A stretch of DNA of 41,908 nt from positions 1 through 41,908 of the IMG/VR virus record IMGVR_UViG_3300009529_000016, one strand, 5' to 3'. This DNA is from a virus. The notes under the pieces were generated by a model. The model was not told the origin of the DNA and did no database searches. It saw only the letters and a program-made list of their open reading frames with translations. Below, piece by piece: positions 21,370 through 30,774 of this stretch (position 1 is the first letter of the stretch; every line of letters starts with the position of its first letter). The translations under genes and the position numbers were made by a program.

Positions 21370-23694
21370 ATGTCTTGTGTACGGATACAAACCGACGCTA
21401 CCGAACGGATCCAATGTACGGCGCTTGACGCTGCAACAGATCCGCTTACCGGGCTAACGGATCTGTTGATCGCTATTCAACGCGTATCAGATGGCTTCTG
21501 GTATGACTTTAACGATGACACGTTTAAGTCTACGGGCTGGACTACCCGACAAATGGCTATGACAGAAGTAAGCGCTTCGTTAGCCCCCGGTGAATACCGC
21601 TATGATTTTGATACTAGCGCGATCGTTTCCCCTACGGCTAACGATACCTATATGGTTTATGTTGAACAGTCCCCCGGAACAACGGTCAAGAACACACCGA
21701 TCACCGGGGAAGTGAAGGTAGGGCAGTACGTAGACAACTTGGATCAGAAACTTTCTGCTACAGAAGCCAACATTAGGGGTACCGACGGGGATGATCTGAA
21801 GACGCTTAGTGATCAGCTAGACGGAGTAGACACCGATCTAGGAACCATGCAAGGCAACGTTACAGATATCCTAGCGGATACAAACGAAACCCAAGGTAAG
21901 CTACCCACTAACGAAATTATGGGTAGTAGTGATAAGGCGGATCATGACGGGGAGATCGGGGACATACTAGCAGATACGGCGGATATGCAACCGAAGCTAG
22001 GAACGCCAGCGGTTACCCTTGCTGACGATATCGCCGCTGTACAAACCAGCGTAGACGATATAAGCAACAACACTCGGTTTAGCGCGACTATCCCCGATCT
22101 GGAAAGACCTTTGACCGGATCGGTTGCTTATAAGATTAGGGTTAACCTTGAAGACACAAGCGGTAACCCTGAAGATCCCGACGCTGACACGATCACCGTT
22201 AACGTTGTAAACAATGCGGGGGCTAGTAGGAACAGCAACCTTAGCTCTACAACGATGACGAAGCTAGCGGTTGGGCGTTATGAGGTTACCTATAACCTTG
22301 CTTCAACGCACTTGCTAGAACAGTTGATCTTTGAATTCTCTTACGCTGAAAACACGGTAGCGTTTACTAAGGACAAAACGAAGACGGTAGTTGACGCTAC
22401 AGAAGTTGGTTACACTTCTACGGATCGCAGTAGAGATAATCAGATCGCGGTTGATACCGCCGCTATCGTGTTAGATACGGATGAAATGCAGCTTAAGCTA
22501 CCCACTAACGAAATCATGGGTAGTAGCGTTAAGAGTGATAAAGACGACGAAATAGACGCGATCAAGTTGCAGACTGATCAGCTAAACTTTAGCGGGGCTA
22601 ATGTACAAGCTAGGGTAGCTGATAAGGGGATATTGAACGATCTAAGCGCCGTACAAGTAAACGCAGAAGTAGATCAAGCGTTGCTTGATTACGATGGTCC
22701 AACGAAGGCTGAACTTGATACAGCGGAAAGCAACATTAGAGGAATCGACGGGGATGATCTGAAGACGCTTAGCGATCAGCTTGACGGGGTAGATACTAAG
22801 CTAGGTACCCCTGTTACTTCGATCGCCGCAGACATAGCCGCTACACTTGCCAGGCTTAACGATCTACACGTTGCAGCGGAAACAACGGTAGACGCTGTTT
22901 CTACACCTATCCTGATCAAGACGGGGTTAGCGGGGGCAGACGATCTCTATAACAATATGGTAGTAGTGATCGTAAACGCTGGCGGGGCTGTTGCTCGTAA
23001 TGTAGACGATTACGCTAGCGGGGACTTCACGGTAGTACCGCTACCCTTTACGCCAGCGGTAAGCGATCCCGTCTTAGTCCTAAAGCGGACTGGATCAGTT
23101 CCGGTTGATCTGTCTTCTATCACTACAACGCTAGCAAATATCCTAGCGGATACAGACGAAACACAAACCAAGCTGCCCACTAATGAGATCATGGGAAGCA
23201 GCGATAAGGCGGATCACGATATCCAGATCGGGGACATACTAACCGATACGGCGGATATCCAGCCTAAGATCGGTACACCTTCAGTAACCCTAGCCGCAGA
23301 CATAGCAGCGGTAGGGACAAAGGTAGACGGAGTAGAAACAAAGGTAAACGCGGTACAAGTTGACGTTACTTCTATCAAGGCAACGATTGAAGCCAGAACT
23401 ACGGTTAAGCAAAGCTTCAGCTACAACCCAACAACTAACACGCTAGTAGCTAATGTTTGGGCGGAACGATCTAACCTTGTACAAACTGGCCCTAGCGCTT
23501 TGACGTTTACCCTGTATGACGAAGACGGGGCGCAAGTTTTCCAAGAAACCGCAGCTAGCCCAGACGCCCAAGGGTTCTTTAAGGTGTCAAAGGTTACCCC
23601 CGGTATCGTGAAGAATAAGGCTTACTATGCTGTTAGCCAGCTAACTCTAGGTTCCGCGATTAGTAGCGGGAAGGCCGCTTTTACAATTGGCTAA
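21370..23694 (+). CDS. Large repeat-containing fibre-like virion protein
   Basis: A 774-residue protein. Residues 1-125 are a strand-rich N-terminal domain that probably attaches to the particle. Then come long repeat regions: LPTNEIMGSS occurs at about residues 178, 377 and 602, each followed by an acidic KADHD or KDDE stretch, and NIRGxDGDDLKTLSDQLDGVDT occurs twice (about 134 and 455). Regular helical, coiled-coil-like segments with D/T-rich turns alternate with beta domains (about 230-330, 495-570 and 690-770). This fits a trimeric tail or head fibre. Receptor binding is possible but not shown. Its TAA overlaps the next start. Confidence 0.65.
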   Translation: MSCVRIQTDATERIQCTALDAATDPLTGLTDLLIAIQRVSDGFWYDFNDDTFKSTGWTTRQMAMTEVSASLAPGEYRYDFDTSAIVSPTANDTYMVYVEQSPGTTVKNTPITGEVKVGQYVDNLDQKLSATEANIRGTDGDDLKTLSDQLDGVDTDLGTMQGNVTDILADTNETQGKLPTNEIMGSSDKADHDGEIGDILADTADMQPKLGTPAVTLADDIAAVQTSVDDISNNTRFSATIPDLERPLTGSVAYKIRVNLEDTSGNPEDPDADTITVNVVNNAGASRNSNLSSTTMTKLAVGRYEVTYNLASTHLLEQLIFEFSYAENTVAFTKDKTKTVVDATEVGYTSTDRSRDNQIAVDTAAIVLDTDEMQLKLPTNEIMGSSVKSDKDDEIDAIKLQTDQLNFSGANVQARVADKGILNDLSAVQVNAEVDQALLDYDGPTKAELDTAESNIRGIDGDDLKTLSDQLDGVDTKLGTPVTSIAADIAATLARLNDLHVAAETTVDAVSTPILIKTGLAGADDLYNNMVVVIVNAGGAVARNVDDYASGDFTVVPLPFTPAVSDPVLVLKRTGSVPVDLSSITTTLANILADTDETQTKLPTNEIMGSSDKADHDIQIGDILTDTADIQPKIGTPSVTLAADIAAVGTKVDGVETKVNAVQVDVTSIKATIEARTTVKQSFSYNPTTNTLVANVWAERSNLVQTGPSALTFTLYDEDGAQVFQETAASPDAQGFFKVSKVTPGIVKNKAYYAVSQLTLGSAISSGKAAFTIG

Positions 23695-24022
23695 GCTTTT
23701 CGTCTATAGCGATACTGAAAGCCAAGCGATCCATTTCTCGCAATACTTGGATCCTACGCTTGTAATATTTGGTCCGGGGGATCAAGTAACGCAACCGATC
23801 TATGTAGACCTTCCCAAGTTCCCCGACGCTTGCATAGTGCTACGGGTTTTACCCGACGGTGAAGCGATACTTTTGGTTTTGTTAGACGCAAGTGTTACCT
23901 TAGACGTTGGGCTAGACGCAAGCTTAACGCTAAACAACGAAGTTGGGCCGGATTTGGTTTTGGATTTAGGGCTAGACGCTAGCATAATTTACAACGTAAC
24001 GGAAGGTGATCAATGTCCGTAA
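23687..24022 (+). CDS. Small Asp/Leu-repeat virion-region protein
   Basis: A 111-residue protein with a TTG start (23687) inside the end of the fibre-like gene. The Shine-Dalgarno sequence is poor, so the exact start is uncertain. The second half contains a short repeat (LDASVTLDV, LDASLTLNN and LDASIIYNV). It is coupled to the following baseplate-like gene by a 10-nt overlap. It may be a fibre attachment or chaperone protein. No family is recognised. Confidence 0.55.
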   Translation: MAKLFVYSDTESQAIHFSQYLDPTLVIFGPGDQVTQPIYVDLPKFPDACIVLRVLPDGEAILLVLLDASVTLDVGLDASLTLNNEVGPDLVLDLGLDASIIYNVTEGDQCP

Positions 24023-24408
24023 GACAAGACCTAACAGCGGAAGCGCTACAGGCTTTAGGGTTTCGCCCTATCCATGCGGGGGATGATTACGATCTAACTA
24101 TTACCGTCCAGATCGATAGTGTTGCTGTTGACCTTACAGGGGCTACCGCTTGGTTCACTGTAAAGGAAGACGCGATCGATACAGACGCTAACGCTAAGCT
24201 TGCGTACAAATCAGATCAGGTAACAGAAATAGAATTTACTGATCTGATCAATGGCGTTATGAAGATATACTTTCGTGAACCGACAACAAAGGATCTAGAA
24301 GGGCTTTGGCCCTATGACCTTCAGGTGAAGATCTCTAGCGGAACGATCATAACTGTTGGACGTGGGGATATCGAATTCTTGGCTAACCTTACACGGGAAA
24401 TTGCATAG
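24013..24408 (+). CDS. BppU-like beta-domain phage protein
   Basis: A 131-residue protein. The pattern DYDLTITVQIDSVAVDLTGATAWFTVKEDAIDTDANAKL, then an ITD-like turn with G-V-M-K-I-Y-F, YDLQVKISSG and ITVGRGDIEF, is typical of N-terminal domains of baseplate upper or fibre-associated proteins in many phages. It probably helps attach fibres. Length fits a stand-alone domain. Confidence 0.65.
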   Translation: MSVRQDLTAEALQALGFRPIHAGDDYDLTITVQIDSVAVDLTGATAWFTVKEDAIDTDANAKLAYKSDQVTEIEFTDLINGVMKIYFREPTTKDLEGLWPYDLQVKISSGTIITVGRGDIEFLANLTREIA

Positions 24409-24417
24409 GAGAGAACG

Positions 24418-24852
24418 ATGACGATTAACGCTAATTGTCTACAGGTGAAGCCAGATTATTCGCTACACCGTACTAGGGGATCAACCCCTGATAACATAGT
24501 GTCCCTAGACGCTTTGATCGAAGTACCCGGTAACAAGCAAGCGGCGATCAGTTGTAGGGGTTGGGATACTGTTAGGGTACTAGTCGCTATCGTTGGGGGC
24601 GGGGCTACGGCAACTATCCAACCCCTTGAACATATCGAAGCTGTAAACGGTTTCCCAAATCGTACTGATGTTGATCAGGGTTTTGTAGCGCTAGGGGCTG
24701 CTACAGCGGGGGCGGTAGACGGGGATACGTTTAGCGTTACCGTTAATCAGGCTAGGCTATTCCTTCAGATTACAGCGCTAGCCGGGGCAACCGCCGTTAG
24801 GCTTTACGTTGCTGGCGAAACTAGAGCTAACAGCCCCGTAGAAGGAAGGTAG
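24418..24852 (+). CDS. Virion-region protein, paralogue A of a tandem pair
   Basis: A 144-residue beta-rich protein. It shares with the next gene the segments LHRT, CRGWD, VDGDTF and RLYVAG, and the end RANSPVE-x-R. AGGAGA lies upstream of the ATG. It may be a decoration or collar protein. No family is recognised. Confidence 0.65.
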   Translation: MTINANCLQVKPDYSLHRTRGSTPDNIVSLDALIEVPGNKQAAISCRGWDTVRVLVAIVGGGATATIQPLEHIEAVNGFPNRTDVDQGFVALGAATAGAVDGDTFSVTVNQARLFLQITALAGATAVRLYVAGETRANSPVEGR

Positions 24853-24855
24853 ACA

Positions 24856-25293
24856 ATGATAAACGATCTAAACCCAAAGCCGCTTTATGGGCTACACCGG
24901 ACAAAGACGGGATCCCCCGCTGTAATAGACGAAGCGGTAGTAAAGGATCTGTTTGAAGAGGTAGGACGAAATAGGGACTTCGTTAACTGTAGGGGTTGGG
25001 ATTCGATCAAGGTGCTAGTAGCCCTTGAAGGCGGGGTTACTCCTACGATCGATGTTCAGGCTTTTGAACACTGTAAGGCGGAAGACGGTTTCCCTTCTTA
25101 CACTAATCCAGACGAAGGCTTTACGCTGATCGGTACACCGGAAACCGGACTAGTAGACGGGGATACATTCACGGTTAGCGTTAAGCAGGGATTAGTTTAC
25201 CTTTCGATCGTGGCACTAACTAGCGTACCTACCGCGATCCGCCTTTATGTTGCGGGGGACGTTAGAGCTAACAGCCCCGTAGAAGCGAGGTAG
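24856..25293 (+). CDS. Virion-region protein, paralogue B of a tandem pair
   Basis: A 145-residue protein homologous to the previous gene along its whole length (for example NCRGWDSIKVLVALEGG against SCRGWDTVRVLVAIVGG, and both end SPVE-x-R). This is a tandem duplication that has since diverged. The start has GGAAGG upstream. The pair may form a hetero-oligomer or supply two binding specificities. Confidence 0.65.
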   Translation: MINDLNPKPLYGLHRTKTGSPAVIDEAVVKDLFEEVGRNRDFVNCRGWDSIKVLVALEGGVTPTIDVQAFEHCKAEDGFPSYTNPDEGFTLIGTPETGLVDGDTFTVSVKQGLVYLSIVALTSVPTAIRLYVAGDVRANSPVEAR

Positions 25294-25297
25294 CCCA

Positions 25298-26020
25298 ATG
25301 GGAAATTACGTTACCGCAACTGAAGTAAAGGCGGAAGGTGCGCCCCCCGAATACAGCGATAGTAGGATCAACGCTAGGATCGTTAAATGGGAAGAGATCG
25401 TAGAAATGATCACCGGTCAAGTCTTCAGGGAAGTAACACCGGGAGAACTGACATTTGACGGTAACAATTCCTACATACTACATTTCAACCTACCGTTGAT
25501 TACGGTTACTAGCGTTAAGGTTAACGGTGAAGAAACAGCACTAGGCGCTACGGAGTATACCGCCTTTACTGGAAGGTCTAAGCCGCAAGACGATAGAAGG
25601 AACCCTAAGATCAAACTAAAGAACATAAGAGAAAGCGTCTACGAATCGCTACGGGTAGCTAAGTTCTTGAAGGGCTACGATCAGTTGATTGACGCTACTT
25701 GGGGGTTCCTAGACGAAAACGGAGCAACGCCAGCCCCGATCAAAGCGGCTGTTATTGAGCTAGTGTTATACGATCTACATGACTACTTTGATTCACAGAC
25801 AACCGCCGCGATCCTTTCGTCTTTGAAGCGGGAAAAAACAGACGATCACGAAGTAGAATACCAGCCCGTACAAAACGCTAAAACGCTTTGGTCTTTTATC
25901 CCGAAAGACATACAAGACGTATTAGCGCTTTATCGTAGACCTTGGAAGATTAGCGCCCCACAAAGGATCATGTATCCAGAAGGATCGATCATAGAAACGA
26001 TTTCCGTAGGGGCTTGGTAA
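25298..26020 (+). CDS. Head-tail connector protein (gp6-like)
   Basis: A 240-residue protein. An N-terminal helical region (YVTATEVKAEGAP, SRINARIVKWEEIVEMITGQVF) and a domain with AAVIELVLYDLHDYFDS fit the adaptor proteins that bind the portal (HK97 gp6 / SPP1 gp15-like). It follows the decoration block and precedes other connector genes, coupling to the next gene by TAATG. Confidence 0.65.
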   Translation: MGNYVTATEVKAEGAPPEYSDSRINARIVKWEEIVEMITGQVFREVTPGELTFDGNNSYILHFNLPLITVTSVKVNGEETALGATEYTAFTGRSKPQDDRRNPKIKLKNIRESVYESLRVAKFLKGYDQLIDATWGFLDENGATPAPIKAAVIELVLYDLHDYFDSQTTAAILSSLKREKTDDHEVEYQPVQNAKTLWSFIPKDIQDVLALYRRPWKISAPQRIMYPEGSIIETISVGAW

Positions 26021-26442
26021 TGGCAACGCCTAGACTACTTCACCCTATCAAGGTCTTCCTTCGTAAAGCAGACAAGGAAGAAACCGCCGTATGGGATGAA
26101 AAGCTTAAGGAACCGATAGGGCAAGTAAGACGGAAGCAGAAGCCGATCAAGCTTACCGCCCAAATCGGAAAGGGATCGGCTGATAGGTCTGTAGCAACTG
26201 AAGGTGGTACTAGCGAAAAATCAGACGGCTACCTTTTGTTTCTTACGTCTGAATTGAAGCGCAAGAAGGTAACGATAGAAATAGGCGATCGGGTTGTCCA
26301 GATCGGGGAAGGTGATAGCGAAAGGGAAGTTGATTACTACTTACTTCGTTTAGCATGGCGGGGACACTACCCGGAACATAGGGGGCATACCATGCTAAAA
26401 GCCTTCTTCGAAGATCGCCAGTCTTCAAGGGTACGCGGTTAA
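26020..26442 (+). CDS. Putative head-closure (stopper) protein
   Basis: A 140-residue protein. ATG 26020 (TAATG with the previous stop) is chosen over the TTG at 26014. The sequence is beta-rich, with a central basic stretch and the segment DYYLLRLAWRGHYPEHRGHTMLKAFFED near the end. By gene order it should be a head-closure or joining protein. The sequence alone does not prove this. Confidence 0.5.
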   Translation: MATPRLLHPIKVFLRKADKEETAVWDEKLKEPIGQVRRKQKPIKLTAQIGKGSADRSVATEGGTSEKSDGYLLFLTSELKRKKVTIEIGDRVVQIGEGDSEREVDYYLLRLAWRGHYPEHRGHTMLKAFFEDRQSSRVRG

Positions 26443-26446
26443 GACA

Positions 26447-27058
26447 ATGGGTGTAGTAGGTGGCGGGGTAAAGTTAACCCTAAAGAATTTTGATCAGCTT
26501 AAGAAAATGCTAGACGCTAATCGCTTTACGAAAGAGTTTAAGAAGCAGATAAAGCAGGCTACCAAAGTTAATGCTCTAACCGCCGCAGACGCGATCAAGG
26601 TTGCTATAGCCCAACAAAAGGTAGGCGATCCAAATCACCCGTTAACACAAATACTAAAGGGTAGTAGCAAACCGTTGATCGATTCCGGGGATCTTTCTGC
26701 TTCGATCAATGGTAAGGCGGTTAATTGGAATCTAGCCTTTATCGGTGTACTTAAAGAGAAGAGAAAGAAGGGGCTACCGTTTGCTTCGAAGAAAGCGCTA
26801 CTAGGCCAGATAACGATCGCGGCCCTACTTCATGAAGGGGTAGATATAAAAGTTACCGACAAAATGCGGCGCTTCTTTACTATTATGGCTATGAAGCATC
26901 CGGGTAAGATTAAGCCGCTTAAGGCTGGTACTACTACGATCCATATTCCGGGTAGACCGTTTCTAGAAGAAGGATTCGCGTTAGAGCTAATCAATATCTA
27001 TAAGGGCAATTGGGAAGACGCGATCAACGAAACGTTTAGGATGCTAAAGCGTAGATAA
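26447..27058 (+). CDS. Tail-completion protein (HK97 gp10 / Mu G-like)
   Basis: A 203-residue protein. The start (KLTLKNFDQLKKMLDANR), DSGDLSASINGKAV near residue 78, a LLHEGVDIKVTDKMRRF segment (about 127-143) and IPGRPFLEEGF near the end are the typical motifs of tail-completion proteins that cap the tail tube at the head side. Confidence 0.75.
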   Translation: MGVVGGGVKLTLKNFDQLKKMLDANRFTKEFKKQIKQATKVNALTAADAIKVAIAQQKVGDPNHPLTQILKGSSKPLIDSGDLSASINGKAVNWNLAFIGVLKEKRKKGLPFASKKALLGQITIAALLHEGVDIKVTDKMRRFFTIMAMKHPGKIKPLKAGTTTIHIPGRPFLEEGFALELINIYKGNWEDAINETFRMLKRR

Positions 27059-27067
27059 GGATCAGTT

Positions 27068-28342
27068 ATGATACAGCGGCTAGTAAAGTGCTTCAGCTTT
27101 CAAGAGAAGAACCGATCTAGGTTTACCTTCAGCGATAGTACCAAGATTAGGCTTAACCCTATAACGAATAGGATAGAGCTAAAACAAGTAGGTACGGATC
27201 GATCTACGGGTGAAGTGCTTTACTCTATCGACGCTGATCTATACGTTGCTACTTGGATAACCAATCCAACCGCGATCAGGCAATGGGCGGGGTTTAGCTT
27301 TGATCCGCTGGAAGGCAACCAACCCGCTAACACAACAGTACGCTTTAAACTAAATGACGGTACGAACGATCGCTATTGGGGCGGGGCTTCTTGGGACGTA
27401 GCCGGGGCTTCTAACTGGAATACGGAAGCAGACATAGCGGCAAACATCGCAACCTTCCCGGTGATAGATCAGAAGATCGGAATTATCGTTAACCTGCAAA
27501 CAACCGATCCCAAGGTAACGCCTTCCGTAACAGCGGTAGACGTTCTTATGTCTTGCGAGATCGATTATCTATATTCTCTAGTAGGGGACGCGTTGATCTC
27601 TAGTCTTGAGTCTTCGTTTCAGCCTATGGCGGATTTCGCGGTAAGGGCAGACGGCGGTACTAAGGTTAGCCTTAAGGATATGGAAACACCGTTCGAGGTT
27701 ACCGACGTTCCCGAAGCCTACGATCACGATACAGATCCAAGCCATTTAACTAACCTTGCTTTAGCGTATGACGCTACAGCCAAGGTGCTAACTCTAACTT
27801 CAGCGGTTGATCGCGGAACCGTTGTTTGGTTCCGTTTTGCGTTTCAAGCAAGAATTTACCTTAACTGGCCTAGTCAAGATTACCTAGAAGTTGAAAAGCT
27901 ACCCGCTGTAGTTGTAGATTCATTTGAAATCAGCGGGAACGAAATTTGGGCGGAAGCTTCAGTTAGGGATATGCCCAACTTTCAGGCAACACTTAGACGG
28001 TTCCCTTTTAGACTTAAACTAGAATTTGATATAGTATTGCTAGCTGAAAAGAATAGAACTTTATTGGTAATGATGGATCTAGCTCTAAAGCATGTAGCGG
28101 ATAACCCGTTACTTCACTGGCCAGCGGTAGACGAAAACGTTTCTATGCGTATCGTAACGGAAGGGTTGTTTAGACCTAGACCTAACTTAGACGATATACA
28201 TAGTACGCGTTATACGTTGTTAATTGAAAATGTCCACCTATGGTTACGAACGGAAGAAGTGAAGCCTTTGGTTCAACGTTTTAACTTGTCGCTAAGCGAT
28301 CCAAGTTTGCAAGGTGGACCTAGGTGGACTGGAATTAAATAA
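27068..28342 (+). CDS. Virion protein of unknown function before the sheath
   Basis: A 424-residue protein, beta-rich in its first 300 residues with several Trp-containing segments and no membrane segment. It occupies the place of tail terminator or neck proteins between tail completion and sheath, but is longer than a typical terminator. AAGGA lies upstream of its ATG. No family is recognised. Confidence 0.6.
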   Translation: MIQRLVKCFSFQEKNRSRFTFSDSTKIRLNPITNRIELKQVGTDRSTGEVLYSIDADLYVATWITNPTAIRQWAGFSFDPLEGNQPANTTVRFKLNDGTNDRYWGGASWDVAGASNWNTEADIAANIATFPVIDQKIGIIVNLQTTDPKVTPSVTAVDVLMSCEIDYLYSLVGDALISSLESSFQPMADFAVRADGGTKVSLKDMETPFEVTDVPEAYDHDTDPSHLTNLALAYDATAKVLTLTSAVDRGTVVWFRFAFQARIYLNWPSQDYLEVEKLPAVVVDSFEISGNEIWAEASVRDMPNFQATLRRFPFRLKLEFDIVLLAEKNRTLLVMMDLALKHVADNPLLHWPAVDENVSMRIVTEGLFRPRPNLDDIHSTRYTLLIENVHLWLRTEEVKPLVQRFNLSLSDPSLQGGPRWTGIK

Positions 28343-28371
28343 GCCATACCACGAAACGGAGGATTAGAAAA

Positions 28372-30714
28372 ATGGCAAAGCGCTTCGGACCTACTAACGA
28401 TGCTGGTACAGTGATCATTGAAGAGGAAAGCGAAAAGACGATCACTCCTAGCCAACTTGGATCTACCGGCTTCGCTGGTATCCTAGAACGCGGAAAGATC
28501 GGAGAACTGATTACATGCGTTTCTAAGCGGGATATGTTGAAAAAGACTGGCGGGTTTATCCCCGATAGTCTGCTACCAGACAACAATCAAGACTTTTGGG
28601 ATCATTCTGAAGGGGCTGGGGTTCTTTTCCTTTGCAGGGTAACAGATGGAAATGAAGTTAAGGCTAGTCTTACTTTGTTGGATCGTAGCGATCCCCGTAA
28701 TCCGGTTATGCGTTTCGACGCTGAAAACGGCGGGGGTTGGGCGGGTAGCCGTGACGAAGTTGTTTTAGATCTAGACGCTGTACCCGCAGACATTGGGGAA
28801 ACAACGGTTACGCTTCCGCTGGCCTATATTGTCCCCGCTGATAAATGGAAGGGCGGGGTTCTTACGATCACAGACGTTACAACTAAGACCTATCAGATCG
28901 TAAGTAACACAGAAGGGAGCGGGGTTACCGCTGCTATCCTTACCCTTAAAGCCGATTCAACCGCTCTTACCGACTATGGCGCGGGGGTTGATCCAGAAGT
29001 TGTTATCGAATCTTCTAGCGTAGACGCTTGGGGGCGTAGCCGTTACGTATCAGTAGAGATCCATGATGGCGAGCTAAACCCGTCTACCGAATTTGGTTGC
29101 ACGATCTACGTTAACGGAGATCAGGTAAAGAACTATCCGGATCTGAACATGGATCCGAATAGTGATAACTACTTCGTAAATATCATTAACGAAGATACAA
29201 GTAACTACTACGTTACGGTTACCGATCTTTGGTCACCTAATACGGTACTTGCTGCAAACCGCCCCGCTAACCATTACGGGCTTATCCCAACTTCTGGCGT
29301 TACTACAACCTTGTTAACGCTGGCGGTTGCGATCGTAGACACTAGCAACATTCAAGGAACGTCTACGATCGCCGCTTTCACTTTCGGATCGAAGGTTGTA
29401 AGGGATAGGCTGAAGATCACCTATGACCTTGCGGGGCCTACAAACTGGACGGTTGAAAGCCAGCTTAAGATGGCTAATCATACCTTCCCCGACGCTACCG
29501 GTGGGGTTCCTTACGTTGCCGATAACGATTGGTCTATCGGGTTCACGGTAACAGAAACCGGCCCGGTTGATACGGAGTATTTCTTGGTAGACGTTTACCC
29601 GCTTAGGGCAGACGAAGCGATCGGCGGTAAGGTCTTCCCCGACGTTGACAATTTCCCCACTACTTGGCTTCGCATTTTCGACAATGACGAAACCACCGTA
29701 ACGATCCAGGTAGGCGATCTTACCGTAGTAGGTGCAGACGCGGATCCGTACCGTTTGGAATTCCCCCAACGGCTTGAGGCTGGCTACGATGGGATCGCCG
29801 CTGTAGATACTAACGCGTACCTTGCTTGCTTTGACGTAGACAATTCTAAGTTTAACGATACGGAAGGGGAAGACTACGGGCTTATCAAGTTTGCTACCCC
29901 CGCTGTCTACAACGATCTTTCAGTAGCCGCAGACGCGGATACTGTACAGAAGGCGGGGGTTGCTTACGCAGACGCTAAGAACCACCAATTTAGGCTTACT
30001 ATTCCTTCTAACGTTACCGACGAAGTTAGCGCTAAAGCGTATGTCCAAGATACGCTAGGTAAGAGTGATTATGAATCGGTAACGTTCCCAAGCTACGCAA
30101 GCGTTACGGATCCAGTCTTGTCTAACCGGCTTAAGTCTATTCCGCAGATCGGAGCCATCTTAGGAAGGGACGCTTTAACGGCTAAGAACTGGAACGGGTA
30201 CCATAAGGTTAGTGCGGGATTAGACGTTACCTTTCCCCGTATTCGTGAATTGCCTACCGGTGATACTAAGCTTAATGGCGAGATCCTTAACCCCGCTGGT
30301 ATTTCCCGCTTTAGGAAAAAGAAGGGTAACTACGTTCTTTGGGGCGGTAGGATCCCTGCTTCCGATCCGGCTTGGAAGTTTAAGCAGCATAGGGAATTGA
30401 TGAGCTACTACGAACAAGTGTTAGCCATTAACTTTGATTGGTTGATCTTTGCGATCAATGATGAAGTGGAGCAACCGAAAGCGCTTGCTGCTTTGCAATC
30501 TTTCTTTATGCCGGAATGGAAGAAACGGGCTATCAGGGGTAGCACCTTTAAGGATGCGGCGATCCTGAAGATCGATGAAGAGAATAACACAGACGCTACT
30601 AGGGGTGCGGGGGATATGTACGCGGAAATCAAGCTACGCCTAGCCGATCAGATCGAACGCTTTATTATGGTCATTTCGAAGCAGGGGATTTTTGAATCTA
30701 CTTCTTCGGTCTAG
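28372..30714 (+). CDS. Tail sheath protein
   Basis: A 780-residue protein that forms the contractile outer tube. The N-terminal part resembles sheath domain I (GSTGFAGILERGKIGELITCVSKRDMLKKTGG). A large variable middle part is strand-rich and longer than in minimal sheaths. The C-terminal 200 residues carry the conserved sheath core: AKNWNGYHKVSAGLDVTF, NYVLWGGRI, then the helix ELMSYYEQVLAINFDWLIFAIND and FFMPEWKKRAIRGSTF. This makes the phage a contractile-tailed type. The ribosome binding site GGAGG is strong, in line with high expression. Confidence 0.85.
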   Translation: MAKRFGPTNDAGTVIIEEESEKTITPSQLGSTGFAGILERGKIGELITCVSKRDMLKKTGGFIPDSLLPDNNQDFWDHSEGAGVLFLCRVTDGNEVKASLTLLDRSDPRNPVMRFDAENGGGWAGSRDEVVLDLDAVPADIGETTVTLPLAYIVPADKWKGGVLTITDVTTKTYQIVSNTEGSGVTAAILTLKADSTALTDYGAGVDPEVVIESSSVDAWGRSRYVSVEIHDGELNPSTEFGCTIYVNGDQVKNYPDLNMDPNSDNYFVNIINEDTSNYYVTVTDLWSPNTVLAANRPANHYGLIPTSGVTTTLLTLAVAIVDTSNIQGTSTIAAFTFGSKVVRDRLKITYDLAGPTNWTVESQLKMANHTFPDATGGVPYVADNDWSIGFTVTETGPVDTEYFLVDVYPLRADEAIGGKVFPDVDNFPTTWLRIFDNDETTVTIQVGDLTVVGADADPYRLEFPQRLEAGYDGIAAVDTNAYLACFDVDNSKFNDTEGEDYGLIKFATPAVYNDLSVAADADTVQKAGVAYADAKNHQFRLTIPSNVTDEVSAKAYVQDTLGKSDYESVTFPSYASVTDPVLSNRLKSIPQIGAILGRDALTAKNWNGYHKVSAGLDVTFPRIRELPTGDTKLNGEILNPAGISRFRKKKGNYVLWGGRIPASDPAWKFKQHRELMSYYEQVLAINFDWLIFAINDEVEQPKALAALQSFFMPEWKKRAIRGSTFKDAAILKIDEENNTDATRGAGDMYAEIKLRLADQIERFIMVISKQGIFESTSSV

Positions 30715-30774
30715 TAGTAGCCCCGAAAGGATAAGCCCACCTTACCGGTAATGAAGGATAGGAGATAAAAGCCA

